NCBI RefSeq assembly: GCF_014860165.1
Contig: NZ_JACZKG010000049.1
Span: 1 to 64,000 of the forward strand
DNA: 64,000 nt
Origin: Devosia sp.
GTDB lineage: Bacteria > Pseudomonadota > Alphaproteobacteria > Rhizobiales > Devosiaceae
Direction of reading: 5' to 3'
Positions 16,467-24,579 of this stretch are shown here, in pieces. Both the position numbers and the translations under genes were made by a program. The notes beneath the pieces are model-generated. The model made no database searches. It worked only from the letters and a program-made list of their open reading frames with translations, and was not told the DNA's origin. Numbering within the stretch: the stretch's first letter is position 1; the number at the start of each line of letters is the position of its first letter.

Positions 16467-17918
16467 TCAACCGAGAAGAATTGCGATGTGCTGAAACCAC
16501 GATACCAGCGGTGGCGGCAGGTAGACCCCCGCCGTCAACACCAGGGCGAGATGGATGAACATTGGGGCATAGGATGCCTTGACGGGCGCAAGGCTTCCCA
16601 TCGGCTCGCCAAACGCCACTTCTGTGAGACGGAGCAGCAGCGCCCCGAACGCAACAAGCAGTCCAAAGGCCAGAGGAACCGCGAGTAGTGGCTGCAGGGC
16701 GAACGTCGAGGACACCACCAGGAACTCGCTCATGAAGATGCCGAACGGCGGCACGCCGATGATGGCTGCCACACCAACGACCAACCCCCAGCCCAGACCG
16801 GGATGAGTAACGGTGAGGCCGCGGATCTCGGCGAGTTTCTGCGTGCCCTTGACCTGAGAAATGTGCCCGACCGCGAAAAATATCGCCGACTTGGTAAGGC
16901 TGTGCATGACCATGTGCAACAGGCCCGCGAAGTTGGCGAGTGGGCCGCCAAGGCCGAAGGCAAAGACGATGATACCCATATGCTCGATAGACGAATAGGC
17001 AAACAGGCGTTTGATGTCGCGACGACCATACAGCATGAAGGCCGCGAAGATCAGCGACACCAGGCCCATGGTCATCATCAGCGGGCCAGGCGCAATCGCC
17101 CCCGGATTGGCGGCGAGCAGTATCTTGAAGCGTAGCACCGCATAGAGGGCAACGTTTAGAAGCAGCCCGGAGAGTACCGCCGAGATCGGCGTCGGACCTT
17201 CTGCGTGGGCATCGGGTAGCCAGGCGTGCAGGGGTGCGAGGCCCACCTTGGTGCCATAGCCGAGTAGCAGGAACACAAACGCGACATTGAGCAGCGCCGG
17301 GTCGAAGTCCGGAGCGTGTTCGACAAGGATCGTCCACACCATGGCGTCCTGACCTTCCCCGATCAGTGGCTGCGCCACCATGTAGACGAGGATGGTGCCA
17401 AACAGCGCGAACGCGATGCCGACGCTGCCGAGGATGAAGTATTTCCACGCCGCCTCAAGCGCTTCGCTGGTGCGATAGATGCCGACCATCAGCACGGTGG
17501 TCAGCGTGGCCAGCTCAACAGCCACCCACATCAGGCCGACATTGTTGGAGACGAAGGCCAGGTTCATGCCGAACATCATCACCTGATACATCGCGTGATA
17601 GAACCTGATGTTGGCGCTGTTGAGCCGCCCGGTCTCCAATTCGTGCGCGATGTAGCTGGCGCTGAATACGCTGGTGGTGAACCCCACGAAGGTATTGAGG
17701 ACGATGAAGGCGATGTTCAGATCGTCGATGAAGAAATACGTTCCCGGATCCGGCCGACTGGTGACGAACAGCGACAACGCGGCCAACAGGGTCAGGAGAC
17801 CGGCAGCCACATTGAGCCGCGCGGTCAGTCAGTAATTGGGTAGCAGCGCCATCAGCGCCGCTGCGCCCAGCGGAACAAGCAGCACCGCCATCACCGGGTC
17901 GAACGCGAGCGGGCTCAC
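16467..17918 (-). pseudogene. hyfF-like antiporter subunit interrupted by in-frame TGA
   Basis: This encodes a proton-pumping antiporter-like subunit (NuoN/L, HyfF type) with about 13 membrane segments; VGLAPLHAWLPDAHAEGPTP and LFAYSSIEHMGIIVFAFGLG are diagnostic. The natural start is GTG 17918, overlapping the hyfE stop (GTGA). Translation would give MSPLAFDPVMAVLLVPLGAA and so on to LLPNY, then TGA at 17831-17829 (codon 30), then LTARLNVAAGLLTLLAALSL in the same frame. Relatives usually have an arginine at that place, so CGA to TGA is the simplest change. A GTG at 17810 could allow reinitiation, losing the first membrane helix. It may be inactive, partly active, or a sequencing error. Confidence 0.8.
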
Positions 17919-18577
17919 CGGCGGTCACCCTGGAACTCGTCGAGCGCCTCGACATCGACGGTGTCGAACCGTTCGCGAATTCGGAACAGAAAGATGCCGA
18001 TGACAATGAAGGCGACAAGGATCGAAAAGGTGACGCTGATCTCGACCACCAGCGGCATTCCCTTGGCCCCTGTCGCCGCCAGCACGAGCCCGTTCTCCAG
18101 CGACATGAAGCCGACCACCTGGCTGACGGCGTTCCGCCGGGTGACCATCATCAGCAGGCCGAGGAGCAGCACCGACAACGCGAAGGCAAGATCCTCGCGC
18201 GCCAGCGGATCAATTTCAGAGGTAACCTGCAGCATCACCGCCATCGACAGCGCAACGAGCCCAATGCCGGCGAGCATGGTGAGACCGACCCCGACCGCGG
18301 TCTCGATCTCGCGATGGATGCCGAGCTGCCGGATAATCCGATGCAGTGCTACCGGAATAATGATCGCCTTGAAGACCAGCGCGATTGCGGCAGTGACATA
18401 GAGGTGGGGCGCATCCTGCACATAGGCCTGCCAGGCGACTGAAAGCGTCAGGATCAGCGCGTGCAAGGCGAAAGTGTTGAGCAGCGCATAGAGCCGATCC
18501 TGATAGAGCATCATGATGCTCACCAGCACCAAGCCGCCGGCAAGAAGGTGAGCAATGTCGAAAACGAAACCGTTCAT
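17915..18577 (-). CDS. HyfE-like membrane subunit
   Basis: This is a 220-residue membrane protein of the HyfE type (NuoK/MrpC-related N-terminal part), with six or seven hydrophobic segments and the conserved GFMSLENGLVLAATGAKGMP segment carrying the in-membrane glutamate. The cytoplasmic tail ends RIRERFDTVDVEALDEFQGD. Start and stop overlap the neighbouring genes by 1-4 bases. It is a structural and proton-path subunit of the complex. Confidence 0.85.
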   Translation of the reverse strand: MNGFVFDIAHLLAGGLVLVSIMMLYQDRLYALLNTFALHALILTLSVAWQAYVQDAPHLYVTAAIALVFKAIIIPVALHRIIRQLGIHREIETAVGVGLTMLAGIGLVALSMAVMLQVTSEIDPLAREDLAFALSVLLLGLLMMVTRRNAVSQVVGFMSLENGLVLAATGAKGMPLVVEISVTFSILVAFIVIGIFLFRIRERFDTVDVEALDEFQGDRR

Positions 18578-19527
18578 CAGAGGCTCCGCGAGACGAATAG
18601 CAGTAGCGTACCCAGCAAGCCCAGCATCAGGGCCGCGCCCAGGAATGCCGGAACCCGGAAGACGCGCATCTTGGCGGTTGCCGTTTCGAACACGGCCAGC
18701 AGCGCGCCACCAACGAGGAGCTTGGCAAGATAGGCCGTGAAACCCAGGATGTGAGCAAGGGCGCCTGATCCAGGTTGCGCCAGCCCCCAGGGCACGAAGA
18801 CGCAGGCAATCAGGGAAACATACAGCAGGAGCTTGAGCGCCGCGGCAAACTCGATCATGGCGAGGTGGCGGCCGGAATATTCAAGCACCATGGCCTCATG
18901 CACCATGGTGAGTTCGAGATGGGTCGCCGGATTGTCGATAGGGACGCGGGCATTTTCCGCGATCGCGACCATGATCAGCGCCACCAGAGCCATGCCGAGC
19001 GAAACGCGCAAACCCACATCGGGCGAAGCCATCACCGTGGCTACTGTGGAAAGCTGGGTCGACCCGGCAATCAGCGCCAGCGAGAACACGATGAGCAGCA
19101 TGGCCGGCTCGGCAAGAGAAGCGATCATCGCCTCGCGGCTGGCGCCGATGCCGCCGAAGCTGGTGCCCGCATCCATGCCCGCGAGCGAAAGGAAGAAGCG
19201 GGCACTGCCGACCAATGCGGTGATGGCAATGAGGTCGGCGCTCCAGGTGAAATAGAGGCCGGTGGCAAATGTCGGAACCAGGGCGGCAGCGACCCAGGTC
19301 GCCGCGAAGATCAAATAGGGTGCGGCCCGGAACAGCCATGAGGCGTTCTCAGCCAGCACGACCTCCTTCCGCAGCAACCGGACGAGGTCGCGATAGGGCT
19401 GCAGAACGGACGCGCCTTGGCGCCGCTGCAGGCGAGCCTTGAGCTTGCGGACCAGGCCGGTGAGCAGTGGCGCGAGCAGCAGCACCGCCGCCATCTGCAG
19501 GCCCTGAACAAGGATGTCGAGGATCAT
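18577..19527 (-). CDS. HyfC-like (NuoH-type) membrane subunit
   Basis: This is a 316-residue membrane subunit that links the membrane arm to the iron-sulfur arm, homologous to NuoH/HycD/HyfC. Marks include VRKLKARLQRRQGASVLQPY at the N-terminus and the loop AENARVPIDNPATHLELTMV, followed by HEAMVLEYSGRHLAMIE. ATG 19527 overlaps the hyfB stop (ATGA); the open frame continues upstream over hyfB but does not look like this protein. Confidence 0.87.
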   Translation of the reverse strand: MILDILVQGLQMAAVLLLAPLLTGLVRKLKARLQRRQGASVLQPYRDLVRLLRKEVVLAENASWLFRAAPYLIFAATWVAAALVPTFATGLYFTWSADLIAITALVGSARFFLSLAGMDAGTSFGGIGASREAMIASLAEPAMLLIVFSLALIAGSTQLSTVATVMASPDVGLRVSLGMALVALIMVAIAENARVPIDNPATHLELTMVHEAMVLEYSGRHLAMIEFAAALKLLLYVSLIACVFVPWGLAQPGSGALAHILGFTAYLAKLLVGGALLAVFETATAKMRVFRVPAFLGAALMLGLLGTLLLFVSRSL

Positions 19528-21542
19528 GCCCACAGTGCCAGCACGAGCAGGAGGGTGACGAGGGCGGCGAAGACGATGCTGAGATAGCGCCTTATGGTCA
19601 AAAATTGCAGTCCGTTGAGCCGCTTGGCCACGAAGCGCACGCCGCGAACGATGGGGGCATAGATGCTGTCCCACACGATGTCTCGCATCGTCACCGTCAG
19701 CCGCGCCGCTCGCATGTCGCCAGGCGCAGGCATGTCGATCTCTTCGTGCGCCCGGAACGCAAGCTGGCCAAAGACCCGGCGAATTGGCTGCGCAAAGCTG
19801 TCGCCGGAATACTGCATGTCGGCGCTGAGCGACGGGAGGCCACACCCCCAGGCCGGACCGCGTCGCACTGCGCGCGAGGCGAAGCTGTGTATGAAGAACA
19901 CGGCCAGCCACGCGGACAGGGCGACAAAGGCGAAAATCAGAAGTCCATTGTAGGAACTGCGGCTCTCAGCGATAGGCACCAGCGATAGCCAGGCAATCTC
20001 CGCCTGCCTCGGCAAGCCACTGCCAACCAGAGAATTTGCCACTGGGGACAGCGCATCGACCACCAATCCCGGAAACATGCCGGCCAGCAGGCACAGGCTG
20101 GCCAGGATCGACATGGCGGCGAGCGAAAAGTGATCGACCTCACGGGCTTCGATCGCCGCAGCGCTGCGCGGACGCCCGAGGAACACCGTCCCATACACCT
20201 TGATGAAGCAGGCGGCGGCAAGGGCCGCGGCGAGCGCCAGCATGCCACCGACCGCAGGCACCATCAGCTTCAGGCCGAATTGCGGCAGGTCCGGGCTCTG
20301 GAGGATCGCCTGGAACACCAACCATTCCGAAGCAAAGCCGTTGAGCGGCGGCAGTGCCGAGATGGCGAAGCATCCGACCAGGAAGACGACGCTGGTGACC
20401 GGCATCCGATGAATGAGTCCACCAAGCCTTTCCATGTCTCGCTCGCCCGTAGCAGTCAGCACCGCGCCCGCGCCGAAGAACAGGAGACTCTTGAAGAAGG
20501 CGTGATTGAGCACATGGAACAGCGCCGCAGTCAGCGCCAGCGCCGCCGCCAGCCTCATGCCGTTCGCCTCGAAGGCTAGCGCAAGTCCAAGGCTGACGAA
20601 GATGACGCCGATGTTCTCGATCGTCGAATAGGCGAGGAGACGCTTTATGTCTCTCTCCATTAGCGCCGAGAGTATGCCAAAGACCGCGGTCGCGCCGCCG
20701 ATGAACATCACGATGATGCTGGACCACCAATTCGGTTCGCCGACGAGATCGAAGATCACCCGGATGAAGCCATAGACCGCCACCTTGGTCATCACGCCGC
20801 TCATCAGCGCGGAGACATGGCTGGGAGCCGCCGGATGGGCCAGCGGCAGCCAGACATGAAGTGGCACCAGGCCAGCTTTCGATCCTGCCCCAAGCAGCAT
20901 GAGGCCCAGCACCAGCGCAACGACGAGCGATTTGTGTTCGACCGCCCTGATCATCTCGAACGCATAGCCGCCATCGGGTCCAGCGAGCAGGCCAAAGGCA
21001 AGCAGCAGCGCCAGCGTGCCGAAGCTTGCCATCACGAGGTAGATATAGCCGGCCCTGGCATTCCCTGGTTCGCGGTGGTGAGCCATGACCAGCGCCCAGG
21101 AACTCAGCGACATGAATTCCCAGGCAAACAAAAAGGCAAAGGCGTCGTCGGCGAGCACCACAAGGTTCATGCCGGCGAGGAAGGCGGGAAAGAATGGCAG
21201 CACGCGCCCCGGTGTCGTTTCGTGCGTCCCGTAGCCGAGACCGAAAAGGCTGGCCACGCCCCCGCCGAGGTTGACCACGACAAGGAAGAATGCCGACAGC
21301 ATATCGAGGCGGAAGTTGGCGCCGATCCAGGGCAGTCCGAGAGGCAACGTCAGGGTCGAGTTGTCATGAAGTGCATCCAGAAGTTGTGTCAGGGCGGCAA
21401 CGAGCGCAACTGCGGAAATAGCCGCGGTCACGCCGTAGATCACCTGGGTTGCCCTACCGGACCGGCCGAGTCCGATCGCCAATATTGCCGTCGCGAGCAA
21501 GACGGCAATGCACCCGAGCAACAGCCCGATTGAGCCCGTCAC
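19524..21542 (-). CDS. HyfB-like antiporter subunit
   Basis: This is a 672-residue, first-in-operon membrane subunit of the NuoL/MrpA/HyfB family with about 14-16 hydrophobic segments. Diagnostic stretches are AGSKAGLVPLHVWLPLAHPA and LLAYSTIENIGVIFVSLGLA, and lysine/glutamate residues of the proton path lie in these. The start is GTG 21542. The C-terminus has a long hydrophilic part (about 560-640) before a last helix, as in HyfB. It heads a tightly overlapping operon B-C-E-F-G-I that lacks HyfA, HyfD, HyfH, HyfJ and maturation genes. Confidence 0.86.
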   Translation of the reverse strand: MTGSIGLLLGCIAVLLATAILAIGLGRSGRATQVIYGVTAAISAVALVAALTQLLDALHDNSTLTLPLGLPWIGANFRLDMLSAFFLVVVNLGGGVASLFGLGYGTHETTPGRVLPFFPAFLAGMNLVVLADDAFAFLFAWEFMSLSSWALVMAHHREPGNARAGYIYLVMASFGTLALLLAFGLLAGPDGGYAFEMIRAVEHKSLVVALVLGLMLLGAGSKAGLVPLHVWLPLAHPAAPSHVSALMSGVMTKVAVYGFIRVIFDLVGEPNWWSSIIVMFIGGATAVFGILSALMERDIKRLLAYSTIENIGVIFVSLGLALAFEANGMRLAAALALTAALFHVLNHAFFKSLLFFGAGAVLTATGERDMERLGGLIHRMPVTSVVFLVGCFAISALPPLNGFASEWLVFQAILQSPDLPQFGLKLMVPAVGGMLALAAALAAACFIKVYGTVFLGRPRSAAAIEAREVDHFSLAAMSILASLCLLAGMFPGLVVDALSPVANSLVGSGLPRQAEIAWLSLVPIAESRSSYNGLLIFAFVALSAWLAVFFIHSFASRAVRRGPAWGCGLPSLSADMQYSGDSFAQPIRRVFGQLAFRAHEEIDMPAPGDMRAARLTVTMRDIVWDSIYAPIVRGVRFVAKRLNGLQFLTIRRYLSIVFAALVTLLLVLALWA

Positions 21543-21835
21543 GACCGGCTCCCTGCAACACCGAGGCGCAGTTCACCACGCCCGCGAGCTAAGCTGGCAC
21601 GCACCTGCAGGCAGCTTTGTAGGGTGATGGGGGCGCCAGGCACTGTCAACTTCGATGCCGCCGGGTTTGAGGTCCGCGATCAACTTCATGAGGGCGTGGA
21701 CATCGCCGCGGGTCATGACCTCGCGACATGTATTTGAATGCACCATACCCAATATATGATGTCACAGACATATGAATTAGCGCAGCTTAGAATGACCGCC
21801 CGCTGTTAGGCAAGCTCGCCGGCAAGAAGCGGGCT
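21543..21835. other. Intergenic upstream of hyf operon, candidate operator
   Basis: This is the leader of the hyf-like operon and the 3' end of the DUF1275 gene region. An imperfect inverted repeat, ATATGATGTC-ACA-GACATAT, lies at 21754-21773 in an AT-rich stretch and may be an operator or promoter. A 47-codon minus-strand frame (21574-21716, starting MTRGDVHALMKLIADLKPGG) has a coding-like look but no recognised relatives, so it is not called as a gene. Confidence 0.4.
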
Positions 21836-22543
21836 TCAGGCCTTTCGCCCCCGCGCCCCCGCCGCCCCGCCGACAATGCGTGGTGACGTCAAGATAAAGA
21901 GCACCGCCGCAAGCGGGATTGAGAAGATATAGCCAAGGTGGCCGAACCCAAGGGCACCGACAACGCCGCCCGCAAAAAACATGCCGACGATCCGGAGCAG
22001 GATCGACAGCTTTTTCAGGTCAGCCTTGACCCTCGGGGCATCTGGTTGTTCCTTGCTGCGATGCCAATAGGCATACTTCCCCAGCTCAATGCCGATGTCC
22101 GTCACCATGCCGGTGAGATGGGTCGTTCGGATCCGGGAGCCAGAGATTTTGGTGATGGTCGCATTCTGAAGCCCCATGATGAAACAGAGCAATGGTGCCG
22201 CCAGCGCCATGAACCCTGGGGCCTCTCGACTGGCTGTGCCCAGGACGCCGAAGGCCAGCAGAAGCAGCGCTTCAAGAGCGATCGGATAGGCGTATTGTTT
22301 GGTCCGGTCGTTACGACGGCCCCAGTTGATCAACACCGCCGAACAGGCAGCACCCGCGACAAAGGCTATCATGGCCACAACGCCGACGCCGACAGCACCG
22401 AATACCCCCAGCGCAAGATTGTCGGCGATCGCGGACACGATTCCCGTCATATGAGAGGTGTATTGGCCGATAGCCAGAAAGCCACCTGCATTGGTCGCAC
22501 CAGCGATGAATGCCAGAACGATCCCCAATAGCACGTCGGTCAC
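21836..22543 (-). CDS. DUF1275 (YoaK-like) membrane protein
   Basis: This is a 235-residue inner-membrane protein with about six hydrophobic segments. AGATNAGGFLAIGQYTSHMT and the later CFIMGLQNATITKISGSRIR, THLTGMVTD segments are the hallmark of DUF1275/YoaK. The family has no settled function; transport or stress roles have been proposed. It is transcribed away from the XRE gene and is not clearly part of an operon. Confidence 0.85.
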   Translation of the reverse strand: MTDVLLGIVLAFIAGATNAGGFLAIGQYTSHMTGIVSAIADNLALGVFGAVGVGVVAMIAFVAGAACSAVLINWGRRNDRTKQYAYPIALEALLLLAFGVLGTASREAPGFMALAAPLLCFIMGLQNATITKISGSRIRTTHLTGMVTDIGIELGKYAYWHRSKEQPDAPRVKADLKKLSILLRIVGMFFAGGVVGALGFGHLGYIFSIPLAAVLFILTSPRIVGGAAGARGRKA

Positions 22544-22641
22544 CCCCGATCGACGGTGAGCAACAGTGGTGCGCAGGAATTGCGCTCGACTTCGGCGGCG
22601 AGGGGAGGGTTCTATGGCGCTTCCGATCCGGTTCGTCAGGT

Positions 22642-22914
22642 CTAGTGTGATCTCCCGGACGGCGTACCGGCCTGCCGAAGACGAACGCCGCGCCCCCCGG
22701 TCTCGCTGCGCGCGTATTCGCTGATCAACTCGATACCGTCGCGAGCCAGGGCATCGACCACCTTGGTCAGCGTGTCGATGTTGCCGCGCACATTGCCGTC
22801 ACTGGCCTCCATGCGCTGAATGGTCGGCACGGAAACACCTGAAATCTGCGCCAGTGTTTTTTGGTCGATGCCCAATAGCGCCCGCGCGGCTCTCAGCTGT
22901 GCAGCCGTGATCAT
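22642..22914 (-). CDS. XRE-family HTH regulator, copy 1
   Basis: This is a 90-residue Cro/CI-type helix-turn-helix protein: ITAAQLRAARALLGIDQKTL, then AQISGVSVPTIQRMEAS and a VRGNIDTLTKVVDALARDGI segment. A near-copy lies at 23343-23696 with the same domain and related upstream DNA, so one arose from the other by local duplication. Its promoter region holds an inverted repeat (22939-22962) over a likely -10 (GATTATACC on the minus strand), suggesting self-repression. Confidence 0.8.
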   Translation of the reverse strand: MITAAQLRAARALLGIDQKTLAQISGVSVPTIQRMEASDGNVRGNIDTLTKVVDALARDGIELISEYARSETGGRGVRLRQAGTPSGRSH

Positions 22915-22938
22915 TCAATTCCCCTCGCGCCATCCACT

Positions 22939-22962
22939 TGTGGATATGGTATAATCTCCACA
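22939..22962 (-). promoter_or_regulatory. Inverted repeat over XRE promoter
   Basis: TGTGGA and TCCACA are separated by 12 bases that contain a likely -10 element for the minus-strand XRE gene (TATACC). The position suggests an operator for self-repression. The inverted repeat is seen; binding is inferred. Confidence 0.45.
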
Positions 22963-22972
22963 AAATGACGTT

Positions 22973-22995
22973 TCAAGCTTCATTATTGAGTGATT
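22973..22995. repeat. Duplicated upstream element of XRE copy 1
   Basis: This element has the form TCAAGC-T-TC-A-TTATTGAG-T-GATT. It matches 23752-23774 at 20 of 23 positions, and both lie about 57 bases upstream of an XRE start. It is either a shared binding site or a remnant of the duplication. Confidence 0.6.
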
Positions 22996-23032
22996 AGCAA
23001 TATCGTGCCCGACGTGACGACGCTCGTGTGGT

Positions 23033-23275
23033 ATGGGAGACAGCACATGGTATCAGGGACCATCAGGCGAGCCCTCGGGGGTCTACTCTCACATGAGACC
23101 GGCAGTGCGTGAAGTTTGGGAGGTGGTAAAGACAGGCGTCATTCTGGCGGTCCTGATCCTGTCTGTTTGGCTGGTCCTGATTGCGACGATGGGTGTCAAC
23201 GTTTACTCGATCATCCTCGCCGTCACGTCTGCGGCCCTGATCCGGCATGCTGTGGGAAGGGGCAATGGGAGGTGA
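23033..23275 (+). CDS. Small hypothetical membrane protein
   Basis: This frame has 80 codons (60 if started at ATG 23093). Residues about 33-75 form two hydrophobic segments, VILAVLILSVWLVLIATMG and VYSIILAVTSAALIRHAVG, so it is probably an inner-membrane protein with two helices. The first 20 residues are not membrane-like and the start is uncertain; neither start has a good ribosome site. It lies between the two XRE genes. No family recognised. Confidence 0.4.
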   Translation: MGDSTWYQGPSGEPSGVYSHMRPAVREVWEVVKTGVILAVLILSVWLVLIATMGVNVYSIILAVTSAALIRHAVGRGNGR

Positions 23276-23342
23276 GTGGCAAGAATCCCGTGGAGTCTGT
23301 CAATCGGCTCGACCTCGTTTGGCGTGGTCCCCGGCGTCGACC

Positions 23343-23696
23343 TCACATCATGAACATCCTGGACCCACATTTGTCGCCGAATTCGCACGGGGGGTTTCCC
23401 AAGCGTTGCAAGCGGGTGTGATCAGCCAGAGCGCCTTGCCTGGGTGCCAGCGAGTGCAAACCGCACGCCGCGTCCACCGCCGTCGCCGCGCATATATCTC
23501 CAATCAGTTCAATGCCAGCATGATTGAGCGCGTCTACCACTTTGCTCAGCGTGTCGATGATGCCGCGGACGTTGCCGCCGCTCGCCTCCATGCGCCGGAT
23601 TGTCGGCAGAGACACACCGGCAAGGCGGACCAGTGTCTTCTGGTCGATGACCCAAAGCGCGTCGCCAGCACGCAGCTGTATGGCGGTGATCATCAT
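23343..23696 (-). CDS. XRE-family HTH regulator, copy 2 (diverged)
   Basis: This is a 117-residue paralogue of the 22642-22914 protein: MITAIQLRAGDALWVIDQKT, then LAGVSLPTIRRMEASGGNVR. The first helix is altered (GDALWVIDQ against RALLGIDQ) and the C-terminus is about 30 residues longer, running into DNA with no similarity to copy 1. ATG 23696 (or 23693) begins the shared region. It may still bind DNA, but the changes suggest relaxed constraint. Confidence 0.6.
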   Translation of the reverse strand: MMITAIQLRAGDALWVIDQKTLVRLAGVSLPTIRRMEASGGNVRGIIDTLSKVVDALNHAGIELIGDICAATAVDAACGLHSLAPRQGALADHTRLQRLGNPPCEFGDKCGSRMFMM

Positions 23697-23751
23697 ATTC
23701 CCCTTGCACAAACCCCCAGGTCCAATGGTACAAGCAAGCGAAGTTGATGTC

Positions 23752-23774
23752 TCAAGCATCGTTATTGAGCGATT
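23752..23774. repeat. Duplicated upstream element of XRE copy 2
   Basis: This is the second copy of the 23-bp element TCAAGC-A-TC-G-TTATTGAG-C-GATT, about 57 bases upstream of the XRE copy 2 start, matching the element at 22973-22995. Confidence 0.6.
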
Positions 23775-23794
23775 GGAGCTAAGTCGGAGGCCCT

Positions 23795-24052
23795 ATGTCT
23801 ACTGCACGCATCGCATCAAGCGCCCGCATTGTGTTTAATGACGGCCAAACCACCGTGTCCTGCACGGTGCACCAATTAACCGAAAGCGGCGCAACTCTTC
23901 AGGTTCATTCTGTTTTCGGCATTCCCAGCGCGTTCCGACTGGCGCTGAGTGAAACCACGCAACACCCCTGCTGGGTGGTCCGGAAGGGCGCCAAGGAGCT
24001 GAAGGTCGCCTTTACTGATTGGCAGCCCGCCGCCGAGGCCCTGGGAGCGTGA
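23795..24052 (+). CDS. PilZ-like domain protein
   Basis: This 85-residue single-domain protein has a PilZ-like pattern: RIVFNDGQTTVSCTVHQLTE followed by SGATLQV and LKVAFTDW. The canonical RxxxR at the start is weak (RIASSAR), so c-di-GMP binding is uncertain. Its stop overlaps the next gene (GTGA), so it is coupled to a receiver-domain protein. Confidence 0.6.
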   Translation: MSTARIASSARIVFNDGQTTVSCTVHQLTESGATLQVHSVFGIPSAFRLALSETTQHPCWVVRKGAKELKVAFTDWQPAAEALGA

Positions 24053-24453
24053 AGCGTGCACATGCGGCACACACCTTGGGACCGGCTTTGACCTCGACTA
24101 TTCTGATCCTGCAGAATGAACGCCTGTATGCCGACTATGTGGAGCAGATGTTTGTCGAGCTTGGCTTCACGGTCGGAGGTGCATTCTGCACCGCAGGCGA
24201 TGCGAAGCGTTGGCTGGTGGATCATGAACCAGATGTCGCTGTTATCGACGCCGAAGTGCAGGACGGTGACTGCATAGAACTGGCGCGACGTTTGAAGGCC
24301 AGAGGTGTGCCTTTCGTGGTCTACTCCACGGTCACGCCCATTGGCAAATCGGCCCACCCGCTACTTTCTACGGGTACGTTCCTGAAGAAGCCTGCCAACC
24401 GGGCCGCCTTGTTAGCCTCGGTAACGGGCGTCCTGGATGGGTCTCAAGCTTGA
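24049..24453 (+). CDS. Single-domain response-regulator-like protein
   Basis: This is a 134-residue CheY-like receiver. After a 20-residue lead it reads STILILQNERLYADYVEQMF, with the likely phospho-acceptor aspartate in VAVIDAEV, a conserved DGDCIELARRLKARG helix and the lysine in FLKKPANR. The acidic pair that normally sits after strand 1 is replaced by Q-N-E, so phosphorylation may be weak or absent. The GTG start overlaps the PilZ gene stop. There is no output domain. Confidence 0.65.
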   Translation: MKRAHAAHTLGPALTSTILILQNERLYADYVEQMFVELGFTVGGAFCTAGDAKRWLVDHEPDVAVIDAEVQDGDCIELARRLKARGVPFVVYSTVTPIGKSAHPLLSTGTFLKKPANRAALLASVTGVLDGSQA

Positions 24454-24579
24454 AGGCAGTTTCCGAGGGCTCTATTCAAATCTCGACCCGAAGCGCGCGG
24501 GGGACGGTCCACTCCGCGCTAGTATTGACGCATTTCGAAGATCGCAAATCTCACTAGGCGGCAGTAGCGGCATGGAATA

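Noticed and set aside
16450-17448. Upstream extension of the hyfG frame by about 330 codons
   Set aside because: It runs antiframe through hyfF and has no similarity to any HyfG/NuoC part; the conserved protein starts at 16449.
17829-17831. Selenocysteine reading of the TGA in hyfF
   Set aside because: HyfF-type proteins have arginine or similar at this place, no metal or redox site is there, and no selenocysteine insertion element was evident. A point mutation is simpler.
21574-21716. Short minus-strand frame upstream of hyfB
   Set aside because: 47 codons with plausible codon use but no relatives and no clear ribosome site; mentioned in the intergenic entry only.
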